Assembly: GCF_900230195.1 (NCBI RefSeq)
Contig: NZ_OCNE01000016.1
Coordinates: 111,420-175,419 of the forward strand
DNA length: 64,000 bases
Direction: 5' to 3'
Origin: Streptomyces zhaozhouensis
GTDB lineage: Bacteria > Actinomycetota > Actinomycetes > Streptomycetales > Streptomycetaceae
The notes beneath the pieces are model-generated. The model was not told where the DNA came from. It saw nothing but the letters and a program-made list of their open reading frames with translations, and searched no databases. The translations under genes and the position numbers were made by a program. Below, piece after piece: positions 1 through 9,512 of the stretch. Positions within the stretch are counted from its first letter, which is position 1, and each line of letters opens with the position of its first letter.

Positions 1-39
1 CCGAGGCGCCCGGCCCGCGTCCGCGCCGGCGTCCCCACC

Positions 40-417
40 TCAACGGTCCGACCAGCCGGTGTTGGCGTCGCTGCCGAACCCGTCCGCCCGCGCGTCGCCG
101 GTGTCGCCGACAGGTCCGGGAGGCAAGCCGTCGCCATCCTTACCGGTCGTGACCACGACTCCGCTGTTCGCCAAACCACCGCCCGTGGCCGTCGCATCGC
201 CGGTGCCGGAGACGACCGGACCACCGGGCTTACCAGTTCCACCGGCGCCGGTGTCGCTCCAGATCCCCCAGACCAGTCCGACGACGCCGACCACCCCGCC
301 GACCACGCTGGCCACCCAGCCGGCCCGTTCCAGGTCGACCAGCAGCCAGGTCCCCGCCATCGCCGCCAGCAGGAGCCCGGAACCCGCCAGCACACCCGTC
401 TTCACCCACCCGCTCAT
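40..417 (-). CDS. small two-segment membrane protein, unknown function
   Basis: About 125 residues from an ATG at 417; the frame stays open upstream but that part is low-complexity and unlike coding sequence. Two hydrophobic segments are visible (about residues 5-27 and 32-52). A Gly/Thr/Asp-rich tail follows with the pattern GTGDATATGGG. Similar short two-helix proteins with Gly-rich tails are common in Streptomyces, but I know of no assigned function. It is divergent from the secreted enzyme at 591, and the operator at 477-490 lies in the shared gap, so it may be co-regulated. The region to its left is cut by the window edge. Confidence 0.6.
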   Translation of the reverse strand: MSGWVKTGVLAGSGLLLAAMAGTWLLVDLERAGWVASVVGGVVGVVGLVWGIWSDTGAGGTGKPGGPVVSGTGDATATGGGLANSGVVVTTGKDGDGLPPGPVGDTGDARADGFGSDANTGWSDR

Positions 418-476
418 GCCGCCATTGTCCCGCGAGCGCGCTCGCGGGGAACCCACGTGCCCCGAGTCGACCGCCG

Positions 477-490
477 TGGAATCGATTTCT
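477..490. promoter_or_regulatory. LacI-type operator copy 1
   Basis: TGGAATCGATTTCT is a two-mismatch copy of the perfect palindrome TGAAATCGATTTCA found at 3567-3580. It lies 54 bases upstream of copy 2, so the pair flanks the promoter of the gene at 591, an arrangement that would allow repression by looping. Confidence 0.65.
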
Positions 491-510
491 CTCCCAGTCC
501 GTCCAAAGCC

Positions 511-539
511 TTGACTCGCCCCGGCAAGCCTCTTACGTT
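511..539 (+). promoter_or_regulatory. sigma-70-type promoter of the secreted enzyme gene
   Basis: A -35 hexamer TTGACT (511-516) and a -10 hexamer TACGTT (534-539) are separated by exactly 17 bases. Operator copy 2 begins five bases after the -10, over the expected transcription start, as expected for LacI-type repression. Confidence 0.7.
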
Positions 540-543
540 CCCC

Positions 544-557
544 TGAAATCGATTCCA
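544..557. promoter_or_regulatory. LacI-type operator copy 2
   Basis: TGAAATCGATTCCA matches the perfect palindrome at 3567-3580 at 13 of 14 positions. It sits immediately downstream of the -10 hexamer at 534-539. Confidence 0.75.
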
Positions 558-590
558 AGAACCCGTCTAGCCACTCCCCGGAGGCAGTTG

Positions 591-2282
591 ATGCGCAGAA
601 GTACCGGGACCCGCCTGGTGCTGTCCCTGAGCCTGTGCGGGGTGCTCACCGCCACCGCGCTCGCGTCCAGCCAGGCGGCACCGCCGGCCACCGAGGGGAA
701 CGCCGCCGAGGCGAACGCGACGGCGAACGCCGCCGACAGCGACTTCTTCTCGACCGTCGAGATCGACCCCGCCGCCACCGTCGGCGCCCCCTCCGTCGGG
801 GACAACGTCAACCACGGCGACCTGTGGCCCAACTGCTGGGCCGACGACGACAACGTGTACACCGCCTACGGCGACGGCGTCGGTTTCGGCGACGTGTACA
901 GCGACATCGGGGTCGCCAGGATCACCGGGACACCTGGTCAGCTGACAGGTGAGCAACTGGCCACCGAGGTCAGCCAGGCGTGGACGCCGGAGCACTCCCG
1001 CAAGCCCACCGGGATGGCCTGCGTGGACGGCGACCTCTATCTCGCCGTCCAGGACCTGGCGTTCGACTTCAACGACGCGCCGGCCGCGACCATCGCGCGC
1101 TCCACCGACAAGGGGCGGACCTGGGAGTGGGACACCTCCGCGCCGATGTTCGGCGACGGCGTGTTCACCACGGTGATGTTCCTCGACTACGGCAAGGACT
1201 ACGCGAACGCGCCAGACGACTACGTCTACGCCTACGGCCTGGACCACAACTGGCGCGACTCGTTCAACGACCGGGTCCCCGACCCCGTCGACCTGTACCT
1301 CGGCCGGGTGCCGAAAGACGCCGTGACGGACCGCGCCGCCTGGGAGTTCGTCAGCGGCACGGACGGCTCGGGCGACCCGACCTGGTCGGCCGACATCGCC
1401 GACCGTTCGCCGGTGCTCCACGACGACCGGCACATCTACCAGGACGTCTTCGGCGAGGGGCGGGTGGAGAACACCACCGTCCTGAGCCAGGGCGGCATCG
1501 TCTACAACGAGGGGCTCGACCGCTACCTCTACACCTCGTGGACGGAGTACACCTTCGAGTTCTACGAGTCGCCGACCCCCTGGGGCCCCTGGGAGCGCTT
1601 CGACTCGCAGGACTTCGGCGGCTATCCGTGGCCGACGACGAAACACGGCGGCTACGGCGTGACGATCCCGTCCAAGTACATCAGCGAGGACGGCCGTTCG
1701 ATGTGGATACAGTCCAACGTCTGCCCCTGCGGCGGCGGTTTCCCACCGGGTGAGCACTGGGCGTACACCTACTCGCTGCGGCAGATGCACGTCGAGCCCC
1801 GGGTGCCGAGCGAGCCGGAGAACGCGGCCGACCCGGCGCGCAACCTGGCGACGGAGCCCGGCACCACGGGCGTCGAGCGCGCGATCCACTTCGGCGGTCC
1901 CTCCGTCTACAACGACGGAGACCTGACGGCCAGTCAGGACGACTGGAACGACGAGCGGAAGTCCGAGAGTTGGTGGGGCTACACCTGGCCCCGGGAGTAC
2001 ACGATGGACCGCGTCGTCTACACGACGGGCGAGATGTTCGCGGACGGCGGCTGGTTCACCGGCGCCCCACGCGTCGAGGTGCGGCAGGACGGCGTCTGGA
2101 CGGACGCCGGCGCGGTGACGGTGGAACCGCCGTACCCGGGCGACGCCTCGGCGGGGCCGAACCGCTCCTACACGCTCACCTTCCCGGAGACGGAGGGCGA
2201 CGGGGTGCGGGTGATCGGGGCGCCGGGCGGCGACCGCACGTTCACCTCCATCGCCGAGCTGGAGGTCTACTACGGCGGCTGA
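591..2282 (+). CDS. secreted DUF4185-like (GH183-type) glycoside hydrolase, putative endo-D-arabinanase
   Basis: 563 residues from ATG 591, with GGAGG at 580-584; a TTG at 588 is a less likely start. A signal peptide covers about residues 1-30 (RR basic end, hydrophobic core, ASSQAA). The body (about 45-390) has repeated aromatic- and Asp-rich blades such as CWADDDNVYTAYGDG and DRYLYTSWTEY, as expected for a beta-propeller of the DUF4185 type. The C-terminal 150 residues look like a beta-sandwich carbohydrate-binding module (ERAIHFGGPSVYNDGD, ending IAELEVYY). DUF4185 has been reclassified as GH183, which contains endo-D-arabinanases. Its operators match those of the GH172/isomerase/kinase operon, supporting a role in releasing oligosaccharides outside the cell. 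The family call is by eye, and another propeller glycosidase is possible. Confidence 0.6.
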   Translation: MRRSTGTRLVLSLSLCGVLTATALASSQAAPPATEGNAAEANATANAADSDFFSTVEIDPAATVGAPSVGDNVNHGDLWPNCWADDDNVYTAYGDGVGFGDVYSDIGVARITGTPGQLTGEQLATEVSQAWTPEHSRKPTGMACVDGDLYLAVQDLAFDFNDAPAATIARSTDKGRTWEWDTSAPMFGDGVFTTVMFLDYGKDYANAPDDYVYAYGLDHNWRDSFNDRVPDPVDLYLGRVPKDAVTDRAAWEFVSGTDGSGDPTWSADIADRSPVLHDDRHIYQDVFGEGRVENTTVLSQGGIVYNEGLDRYLYTSWTEYTFEFYESPTPWGPWERFDSQDFGGYPWPTTKHGGYGVTIPSKYISEDGRSMWIQSNVCPCGGGFPPGEHWAYTYSLRQMHVEPRVPSEPENAADPARNLATEPGTTGVERAIHFGGPSVYNDGDLTASQDDWNDERKSESWWGYTWPREYTMDRVVYTTGEMFADGGWFTGAPRVEVRQDGVWTDAGAVTVEPPYPGDASAGPNRSYTLTFPETEGDGVRVIGAPGGDRTFTSIAELEVYYGG

Positions 2283-2331
2283 GCACCACCCGTGCGCGCC
2301 TGAACGCGCCCGGCGCCGTCCCCGCCAGGCT

Positions 2332-3384
2332 CTAACCCGGCGGGGACGGCGCCGGAAGGCGCTCCGGCCCCCCGGTGCTGTCGCGGACGCTCAGCCCCGT
2401 GCGCAGCACCACGGTCTGGAGCGCCTTGTCGGAGCCGGCGATGCGCTCCTGGAGCAGCTTGGCGGCGGTGAACCCCAGCTCGTAGGACGGGAGTTCCACG
2501 GTGGTCAGGCTGGGCCTTACCAGTCCTGCCCAGGGCACACCACCGAAGGAGAGCACCCCGAACTCCGGTGGTGTCACCCCCGCTTCGCGCAGCACCTCCA
2601 GCGCGCCCACGGCCATCAGGTTGTTGGCGACGAAGACGGCGTCCGGCGGACGTTCCATGGACAGCAGGTCGGTCATCGCGGCCCGGCCGCCGCCCACCTT
2701 GAAGTCGGCGTAGCGGACGTAGGCGGTCAGCGGGTCGTCACCGTCCTCGGGGGTGAGGGTACCGTCGGCGAGCGCGTCGCGGAGCGCGGAGCGGTAGCCG
2801 GCCAGCCGTTCCTCGGAGGTGGAGGCGCCCTCGGGACCGGTGACGCAGGCGATCCGCCGGTACCGGGCGCGCAGCAGGTGCTCCGTGGCGGCCTCGCCCC
2901 CGTACTGGTTGTCCACCAGCACGGCGTCCACCAGCGCGCCGCGCGGCCTGCGGTCCACGGCCACCGCCGGCATCCCGCGCGCGGCCAGCGGGGAGAGGTC
3001 GGTCTGGGTGCGGGAGGCGGCGGCGACGATGACGCCGGCCATCTGCTCGGCGAGCGCTATGCCGAGGTAGCGGCGCTCCTTGTCGATGTCCTCGTCCGTG
3101 TTGCACAACACCACGGAGAGACCGGTCTGTTGGGCCGCGTCCTCGACGCCGCGCGCCAGCGAGGTGAAGAACGGGTTCTCGATGTCCGGGATGAGCAGCC
3201 CTATGACGCTGCCTCGTTGCTTGCGCAGCGACTGGGCGACGCGGTTGGGCTCGAAGCCCAGCTCGGCCGCCGCGCGCCGCACCCTGGCCGCGCGCTCGGG
3301 GGTGACCCGGCCGCCGTTGAAGACCCGCGAGACGGTGGCCGGCGAAACGCCAGCGGCCCGAGCCACATCCGTGATGGTCGTCAT
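2332..3384 (-). CDS. LacI-family transcriptional regulator of the sugar locus
   Basis: 350 residues from ATG 3384; the frame extends to 3471, but the helix-turn-helix begins at this Met (TTITDVARAAGVSPATVSRV), so the extra 29 residues are not native. Residues 1-60 form the LacI HTH plus hinge; residues 60-340 form the periplasmic-binding-protein-like sugar sensor (GLLIPDIENPFFTSLARG, ending in TGLSVRDSTG). It lies between the secreted enzyme gene (591-2282) and the divergent operon starting at 3633, and is the obvious candidate to bind the four TGAAATCGATTTCA-like sites. One site (3457-3470) is 73 bases upstream of its own start, so autoregulation is likely. Confidence 0.92.
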   Translation of the reverse strand: MTTITDVARAAGVSPATVSRVFNGGRVTPERAARVRRAAAELGFEPNRVAQSLRKQRGSVIGLLIPDIENPFFTSLARGVEDAAQQTGLSVVLCNTDEDIDKERRYLGIALAEQMAGVIVAAASRTQTDLSPLAARGMPAVAVDRRPRGALVDAVLVDNQYGGEAATEHLLRARYRRIACVTGPEGASTSEERLAGYRSALRDALADGTLTPEDGDDPLTAYVRYADFKVGGGRAAMTDLLSMERPPDAVFVANNLMAVGALEVLREAGVTPPEFGVLSFGGVPWAGLVRPSLTTVELPSYELGFTAAKLLQERIAGSDKALQTVVLRTGLSVRDSTGGPERLPAPSPPG

Positions 3385-3423
3385 ACGCTCCGCATCCCCA
3401 CCCCCGGTTCGCCGACCGGGCTC

Positions 3424-3452
3424 TTGACACCGCTGTAGGGCGACCCTATGTT
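3424..3452 (+). promoter_or_regulatory. promoter reading toward the GH172/transporter operon
   Basis: A perfect -35 TTGACA (3424-3429) is followed after 17 bases by TATGTT (3447-3452). The operator at 3457-3470 follows four bases later. The implied leader before the GH172 start at 3633 is about 175 bases and contains two further palindromes. A small inverted repeat (TAGGG CGA CCCTA, 3436-3448) lies in the spacer and -10. Confidence 0.7.
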
Positions 3453-3456
3453 CGCG

Positions 3457-3470
3457 TGAAAAGGATTTCA
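3457..3470. promoter_or_regulatory. LacI-type operator copy 3
   Basis: TGAAAAGGATTTCA keeps both TGAAA/TTTCA half-sites of the perfect operator, with a changed centre. It overlaps the expected start of the + strand promoter at 3424-3452 and lies in the leader region of the regulator gene on the other strand. Confidence 0.65.
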
Positions 3471-3523
3471 AGCGCAGCCGCTCAGGCCCGCGGGAGCCAG
3501 GGGCGCCTGCCCAACCAAGACCA

Positions 3524-3543
3524 GTGTTTTACTGCTAAAACAC
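3524..3543. promoter_or_regulatory. second, different inverted repeat in the operon leader
   Basis: GTGTTTTA - CTGC - TAAAACAC has perfect 8-base arms and does not resemble the LacI operator. It sits between operators 3 and 4. A plausible binding site for a second regulator, such as a ROK- or GntR-type catabolite regulator, but no cognate protein is identified. Confidence 0.5.
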
Positions 3544-3566
3544 CGCGTGACATTCTCAGTTCTCTT

Positions 3567-3580
3567 TGAAATCGATTTCA
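3567..3580. promoter_or_regulatory. LacI-type operator copy 4 (perfect palindrome)
   Basis: TGAAATCGATTTCA is a perfect 14-base palindrome with the central CG typical of LacI/GalR family operators. It lies 53 bases before the ATG of the GH172 gene and is the reference for the other three copies. Confidence 0.8.
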
Positions 3581-3632
3581 GATCTGGGGGCTTGATGCCC
3601 CATCAAACGGTCCAAGGGGTGACCTACCAACG

Positions 3633-4736
<1,104 letters not shown>

Positions 4737-4745
4737 ACGACCCCG

Positions 4746-4770
4746 TCCCGGGCGGAGCCGCCGCCCGGGA
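4746..4770 (+). other. intercistronic hairpin between GH172 and transporter genes
   Basis: Perfect 10-base arms TCCCGGGCGG / CCGCCCGGGA flank a 5-base loop, 10 bases after the GH172 stop and 34 bases before the binding-protein start. There is no T-run. Such hairpins often stabilise the binding-protein message or partly terminate. Confidence 0.55.
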
Positions 4771-4804
4771 CCGATACCAACACCTAAGGACAGGAGCACG
4801 GACC

Positions 4805-6199
4805 ATGCTCCAGCACGACAACGTTGTCGCGCGCCCCGGTCGACCACCCGGCCGCGCGCCCGGCCGGGGCAGCTCCCGCCGGGGCTTCCTCGCCGGGGCG
4901 GCGGGGGTGGCGACGGCGGCCGCCTCGCCGGCACTGCTCACGGGGTGTGGCTCGGGCGGTGGCAGCGGCGGGAAGCTGACCTTCTGGAACCAGTACGCCC
5001 CCCAGCGCACCGAGGACCCGGCCGTGCAGCGGCAGTCCCAGTGGTTTATCGACCTGGTTGACCAGTGGAACGCCACGCACGACCGGCAGATCGAACTGGT
5101 CTTCATCCCCAATGCCACCTACACGGACGGCGCCAAGCTGCCGTCCGCGTTCGCCGCCGAGTCGGGGCCCGACATCTTCCTGATCTCCCCGGGCGACTTC
5201 CTGCGTTACTACAACGGCGGGGTGTTGACCGACCTCACCCCGTACATGGACCGGGAGGCCATCGCGGACTACGGCGACTCGCTGGAGACACGCACCGTGG
5301 ACGGCAGGGTCTACGCGCTGCCGATGGAGGTGGAGCCGCTGGCGATCTACTACTCGGTCTCCGCCTTCGAGCGGGCCGGCCTCTCCGAGGGGGACATCCC
5401 CACCACCTGGGACCAACTCCTCGACGTCGGCGACCGGTTGCGCGGCGACACCCGTGCGGGGCTGGCCTTTGACACCGAGCCCGGTTACTACCAGAACTTC
5501 ACCTGGTACCCCTGGATGTGGCAGGGCGGCGGCGAGGTCTTCGCCGAGGACGGCTCGGTGACCGTCAACTCCCGGGCCACTCGGCAGGCCCTCCAACTCT
5601 GGCAGGACGCCGTCCAGTTCGGCATCTCCCCGCGCACCATGCCGGCGGCGGGTGACCTGTTGAACGCCTTCCAGGGTGACAACGTCGCGATGTGGCAGTC
5701 CGGCATCTGGGAGGTCGCCAGCTTCCGGGCCCACGCCCCCGACTTCGAGTACGGGGTCTTCAAGCTCCCCGTTCCGGACGGCGGTTCCTACACGACGGCG
5801 ATGGGCGGCTGGGCGTTCTGCGCCAACGCGCAGGGCAAGGACCCGGAGGCGGCCGCCGAGTTCTGCGCCTGGGCGCTAGGAACGATGGACGAGCGCTGCA
5901 TCAACCGCATGGTCGAGTGGTGCACCGTCGCCAAGACGGACATGGCGCCCCGGCAGACCGTGCTGGAGCTGGGCGAGGCGTCCGGCGGCTACGACTTCTG
6001 GGCGATGAAGAAGTTCCGCGACGAGATCTTCCCCGGTGGGCGCGGGGAGCCGCGCTACCCACCGGTGGTCTACAAGGCACTCTCGGACGCCATCCAGGGC
6101 TCCATGCTCGCCGGCCGCGACGTGGCCGGCCAGGCGGAGCGCGCGGAGGCCGCCATCCAGGCCTACGTCAAGAGCTACGAGGGGGCGAGTCTCATATGA
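4805..6199 (+). CDS. ABC transporter sugar-binding lipoprotein (Tat-type signal)
   Basis: 464 residues. The N-terminus has a twin-arginine motif (SRRGFLAG) and a lipobox (LLTGC, Cys about residue 49), so it is exported folded and lipid-anchored outside the membrane. The rest is a family-1 extracellular solute-binding protein (LTFWNQYAP near the mature N-terminus, PMEVEPLAIYYSVSAF, GGWAFCANA). It should hand sugar or oligosaccharide to the two permeases that follow directly. Its stop overlaps the next start (ATGA at 6196-6199), so they are co-translated. No sugar ATPase is encoded nearby; a shared MsiK-like ATPase is usual for such systems in Streptomyces. Confidence 0.93.
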   Translation: MLQHDNVVARPGRPPGRAPGRGSSRRGFLAGAAGVATAAASPALLTGCGSGGGSGGKLTFWNQYAPQRTEDPAVQRQSQWFIDLVDQWNATHDRQIELVFIPNATYTDGAKLPSAFAAESGPDIFLISPGDFLRYYNGGVLTDLTPYMDREAIADYGDSLETRTVDGRVYALPMEVEPLAIYYSVSAFERAGLSEGDIPTTWDQLLDVGDRLRGDTRAGLAFDTEPGYYQNFTWYPWMWQGGGEVFAEDGSVTVNSRATRQALQLWQDAVQFGISPRTMPAAGDLLNAFQGDNVAMWQSGIWEVASFRAHAPDFEYGVFKLPVPDGGSYTTAMGGWAFCANAQGKDPEAAAEFCAWALGTMDERCINRMVEWCTVAKTDMAPRQTVLELGEASGGYDFWAMKKFRDEIFPGGRGEPRYPPVVYKALSDAIQGSMLAGRDVAGQAERAEAAIQAYVKSYEGASLI

Positions 6200-7158
6200 G
6201 CGAGACCGTCGCGCCCGAGACGCGCACGCACGCCCCCGGGGGCGCCCAGCCGCGTCGCCGGGAGCGTCGCGGGCTGAGCAGGAAGCACCGCGAGTGGGTG
6301 GCGGCCGGGCTGTTCCTGGCGCCGGACGTGGTCGGACTACTGATCTTCGTCGCCGTTCCCATGGTGCTCTCGATCGCCCTGGGCTTCTTCCAGGTGAGCG
6401 GCTTCGGCTCCTACACCTGGGTCGGGCTCGGCAACTACGAGCGCATGATGAACGATCCGCTGTTCTGGGACTCGATGCGCATCACCGGACTGTACGTGGT
6501 GGTGCTGGTCCCGGTGCTGTTCTGCGTGAGCCTGGGGCTCGGACTGCTGATCAAGCAGAAGCTGCCCGGCATGGCGGTCTACCGCACGGCGCTCTTCCTG
6601 CCGTACGTCATCAGCCTGGTCGTGGTGGGCCTGCTCTGGAAGTTCATGCTGGACGACCAGGTGGGCGTCGTGAACCGCGCGCTGCGCTCACTCGGGATGG
6701 AGGGCGAGTCCTGGCTGGGCGACCCCAAGTTCGCGCTGTTCTCCGTCATCGCCGTGATGGTCTGGGTGATGATGGGGTACTACATGATCATTTTCCTGGC
6801 CGGGCTCCAGGACATCCCCGCCGAGTACTACGAGGCGGCCCGCATCGACGGCGCCGGCCCCTGGTCGACCTTCCGCAACATCACCTGGCCGCTGCTCCGC
6901 CCGACCAGTTTCTTCGTGCTGCTGATGTCCACCGTCGCCGCCATCACCGGCGGCCTGGACCTGATCTTCGTGCTGACCAACGGCGGTCCCGCCAACGGCA
7001 CTTCACTGGCGATCTTCTACATCTACCAACAGGCGTTCGGCTTCGGCGAGTACGGCTACGCCTCGGCCATGGGCTCGTTCCTGGTGCTGATCATGGTCGC
7101 GTTCTCCGCGGTGATCTTCGCGGTCACGCGCGGCGGGAGGTTCGACAATGACAGCTGA
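6196..7158 (+). CDS. sugar ABC transporter permease, MalF type
   Basis: 320 residues from the ATG that overlaps the upstream stop. Six membrane segments are visible, beginning with LFLAPDVVGLLIFVAVPMVL. The cytoplasmic EAA loop that contacts the ATPase reads EYYEAARIDGAGPW (about residues 212-225). It pairs with the next permease to form the channel for the binding protein at 4805-6199, and overlaps that permease by 11 bases. Confidence 0.94.
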   Translation: MSETVAPETRTHAPGGAQPRRRERRGLSRKHREWVAAGLFLAPDVVGLLIFVAVPMVLSIALGFFQVSGFGSYTWVGLGNYERMMNDPLFWDSMRITGLYVVVLVPVLFCVSLGLGLLIKQKLPGMAVYRTALFLPYVISLVVVGLLWKFMLDDQVGVVNRALRSLGMEGESWLGDPKFALFSVIAVMVWVMMGYYMIIFLAGLQDIPAEYYEAARIDGAGPWSTFRNITWPLLRPTSFFVLLMSTVAAITGGLDLIFVLTNGGPANGTSLAIFYIYQQAFGFGEYGYASAMGSFLVLIMVAFSAVIFAVTRGGRFDNDS

Positions 7159-7969
7159 GAACCGCGCCAGGCGCACCGGGCTGACCGTCGTCGCGATCGT
7201 GCTCTCCGCGATCACCGTCTTCCCCGTGCTGTGGATGGCGACCTCCTCGCTCAAGCCGCGCGACAGCGTCACCGACGGCCGACTCATCCCGCGCGAGGTG
7301 ACGTTCGACAACTTCGTCTACGTCTTCACCGAGGTGCCGTTCGCCCGCTACATGTGGAACAGCTTCTTCATCTCGGCCGTGATCACCCTCGCGGCGCTGC
7401 TGTTCCACTCGATGGCGGCCTACGCGCTGGCCCGGCTGCGGTTCCCCGGGCGCGAGGCGATCTTCCTGTCGATCTTCGCGACGCTGCTGGTCTCGGCGCC
7501 CGTGGTGCTGATCCCGCTCTTCCTGGTGGCCAAGGAACTGAACCTGCTGGACAGTTACGCCGGTCTGATCATCCCGGCCATCTTCAACGCGTTCGGCATC
7601 TTCCTGCTGCGCCAGTTCTATCTCGGCTTCCCCCGGGAGATCGAGGAGGCGGCGATCGTCGACGGCGCGGGACACTGGCGGATCTACTGGAGCATCGTGC
7701 TTCCGATGTCGAAGCCGATCCTGGCCGCGTTGACCGTCTTCTTCTTCCTGGCCAACTGGAACGCCTTCGTCTGGCCACTGGTAGCGACCAGTAGCGAGGA
7801 GCTGACGGTGGTCCAGCTCGGCATCGCCTCCTTCCAGACGCAGTACGCCTCCAGTTGGAACTACATCCTGGCCGCGGCCACCGTCGCGGCACTCCCGATG
7901 CTGGCACTCTTCTTCGCCTTCCAGCGCCAGATCGTCGAGTCCATCAAGACCTCGGGCATGAAGTCCTGA
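7148..7969 (+). CDS. sugar ABC transporter permease, MalG type
   Basis: 273 residues. It starts inside the end of the previous permease. Membrane segments begin with VVAIVLSAITVFPVLWMA, and the EAA loop is EIEEAAIVDGAGHW (about residues 165-178). Together with the previous gene it forms the heterodimeric pore. The stop is followed by a perfect hairpin (7981-8007) before the catabolic genes. Confidence 0.94.
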   Translation: MTAENRARRTGLTVVAIVLSAITVFPVLWMATSSLKPRDSVTDGRLIPREVTFDNFVYVFTEVPFARYMWNSFFISAVITLAALLFHSMAAYALARLRFPGREAIFLSIFATLLVSAPVVLIPLFLVAKELNLLDSYAGLIIPAIFNAFGIFLLRQFYLGFPREIEEAAIVDGAGHWRIYWSIVLPMSKPILAALTVFFFLANWNAFVWPLVATSSEELTVVQLGIASFQTQYASSWNYILAAATVAALPMLALFFAFQRQIVESIKTSGMKS

Positions 7970-7980
7970 CGCCCGACACG

Positions 7981-8007
7981 CCACGGCGCCCCACGACGGC
8001 GCCGTGG
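7981..8007 (+). other. intercistronic hairpin between permease and isomerase genes
   Basis: Perfect 10-base arms CCACGGCGCC / GGCGCCGTGG with a 7-base loop. It lies 11 bases after the permease stop and 59 bases before the isomerase ATG. No T-run follows, so partial termination or message processing is more likely than a full stop. Confidence 0.5.
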
Positions 8008-8066
8008 CGGGACCGCCCGCCCCGACGCGGCACGCGTCGTTCAACCCCCGCGGAGGAAAACGCACC

Positions 8067-9512
8067 ATGGCACGTATCGGCCTGCTCTCCCTCTCCGACG
8101 GCCGCGACTTCGTCCACCGCGACGTCACCGACCACATCGACCGCGCCGGCCGCGAACTGGCGGCCGTGCTCACGGCCGCCGGACACGAGGTGATCACCGC
8201 GCCCGAGCAGGTCAGCACCAACGAACTGGCCACCTCCCAGGCCCGTTGGCTGGCCGACCAGCACCCCGACGTCACCGTCATGCACCACTCGGTGTGGACG
8301 TTCCCGCACTTCACCATGCTCGCCGCCGAGGCCACGCCGGGGCCGCTGCTGCTGGTCGCCAACATCGACCCGCAGTTCCCCGGCATGGTCGGGATGCTGG
8401 CTGGCGGCGGCGGCCTCGACCAGATAGGGCGGGTGCACGCCCGCGCCTGGGGTGACCTGAACGACCCCGCCGTCGTCGGGCGCGTCCTCACCCAGGTGCG
8501 GGCCGCGGCCGCCGTGCAGGGGCTGCGCGGCTCCACCTTCGGCCGGATCGGCGGCCGGCCCATGGGGATGTACACCGCGGTGGCCAACCCCGACCAGTGG
8601 ATGCGGCAGTTCGGCGTGGACGTCGAGGAGATCGACCAGTGGGAGATCGTCCGCCGCGCCGACAACGCCGACCCCGCCCGGGTCCGCGCCGGGCGCGAGT
8701 GGATCGAACGCCACGCGGCCGGCGTCCACTACGACGGGAAGCAGCTCACCCCGGAGCTGCTGGAGCGGCAGATCCGCTCGTACTACGCGATGCGCGAGCT
8801 GATCGACGAGTGGAACCTGGACTTCTCCGGCATCAAGGGCCAGCCGGAACTGACCACGCACTTCTGCACGATGGACGTCGCCGAGGCGTTCCTCAACGAC
8901 CCCTACGACTGGGAGGGCCCGAAGGCCACCCATGTCACCGCCACCGAGGCCGACATGGACGGCGCGTTGACGATGCAGCTGCTGAAGCTGCTCACCGGCG
9001 ACCCGGTGCTCTTCGCCGACGTGCGCCACTACCACGCCGACCGCGACCTGTGGGACCTGTGCAACTCCGGTCAGCACGCCACCTGGTACGCGGCACGCTC
9101 CGACGACCCGGCGGAGAACCTCTCCCGCGTGAACTTCCACCCGGAGGTCTTCTACTTCCCCGCCGGCGGCGCGTCCGTCCAGCACCTCGCCGCCCCCGGC
9201 GACCTGACGTTCGCCCGGCTGACGCGGCTGGACGGCGAGTACCGTATGCAGGTGACACGCGGCAGCCTGGAGAGCTACGACGACGCCACCAACGAACGGC
9301 TGATGCGCGCCTCCACCTACGAGTGGCCGCACGCGTTCGCCCGGCTGGAGGCGCCCGCCGAGGAGTTCCTCGGCCGGTTCGGCTCCAACCATCTGCACGC
9401 CGTGCCGGGCGACCAGGTCGACGCGCTGCGCGCCGTCTGCCGGCTGCTCGGCGTGCGCTGGGACGGGTTCGGCTCGGCCGCCGGGCCGGAGCGGGCGAAG
9501 GAGCGGGCGTGA
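8067..9512 (+). CDS. L-fucose/D-arabinose-type aldose isomerase family protein
   Basis: 481 residues from ATG 8067, preceded by a strong GGAGG (8052-8056). Features match the fucose/arabinose isomerase superfamily: N-terminal substrate-binding lobe (ARIGLLSLSDGRDFVH), metal-binding segment TATEADMDGALTMQLL with conserved Glu and Asp, and CNSGQHATWYA carrying the C-terminal His region. In this family L-fucose isomerase also converts D-arabinose to D-ribulose, which fits the arabinan-like context. The stop overlaps the kinase start (GTGA, 9509-9512). L-fucose to L-fuculose is an alternative, but no fuculose-phosphate aldolase is present. Confidence 0.8.
   Translation: MARIGLLSLSDGRDFVHRDVTDHIDRAGRELAAVLTAAGHEVITAPEQVSTNELATSQARWLADQHPDVTVMHHSVWTFPHFTMLAAEATPGPLLLVANIDPQFPGMVGMLAGGGGLDQIGRVHARAWGDLNDPAVVGRVLTQVRAAAAVQGLRGSTFGRIGGRPMGMYTAVANPDQWMRQFGVDVEEIDQWEIVRRADNADPARVRAGREWIERHAAGVHYDGKQLTPELLERQIRSYYAMRELIDEWNLDFSGIKGQPELTTHFCTMDVAEAFLNDPYDWEGPKATHVTATEADMDGALTMQLLKLLTGDPVLFADVRHYHADRDLWDLCNSGQHATWYAARSDDPAENLSRVNFHPEVFYFPAGGASVQHLAAPGDLTFARLTRLDGEYRMQVTRGSLESYDDATNERLMRASTYEWPHAFARLEAPAEEFLGRFGSNHLHAVPGDQVDALRAVCRLLGVRWDGFGSAAGPERAKERA

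Noticed and set aside
567..1889. Long open frame on the minus strand opposite the secreted enzyme gene
   Set aside because: Val/Arg/Gly-rich translation typical of the GC-skewed antisense frame; no motifs.
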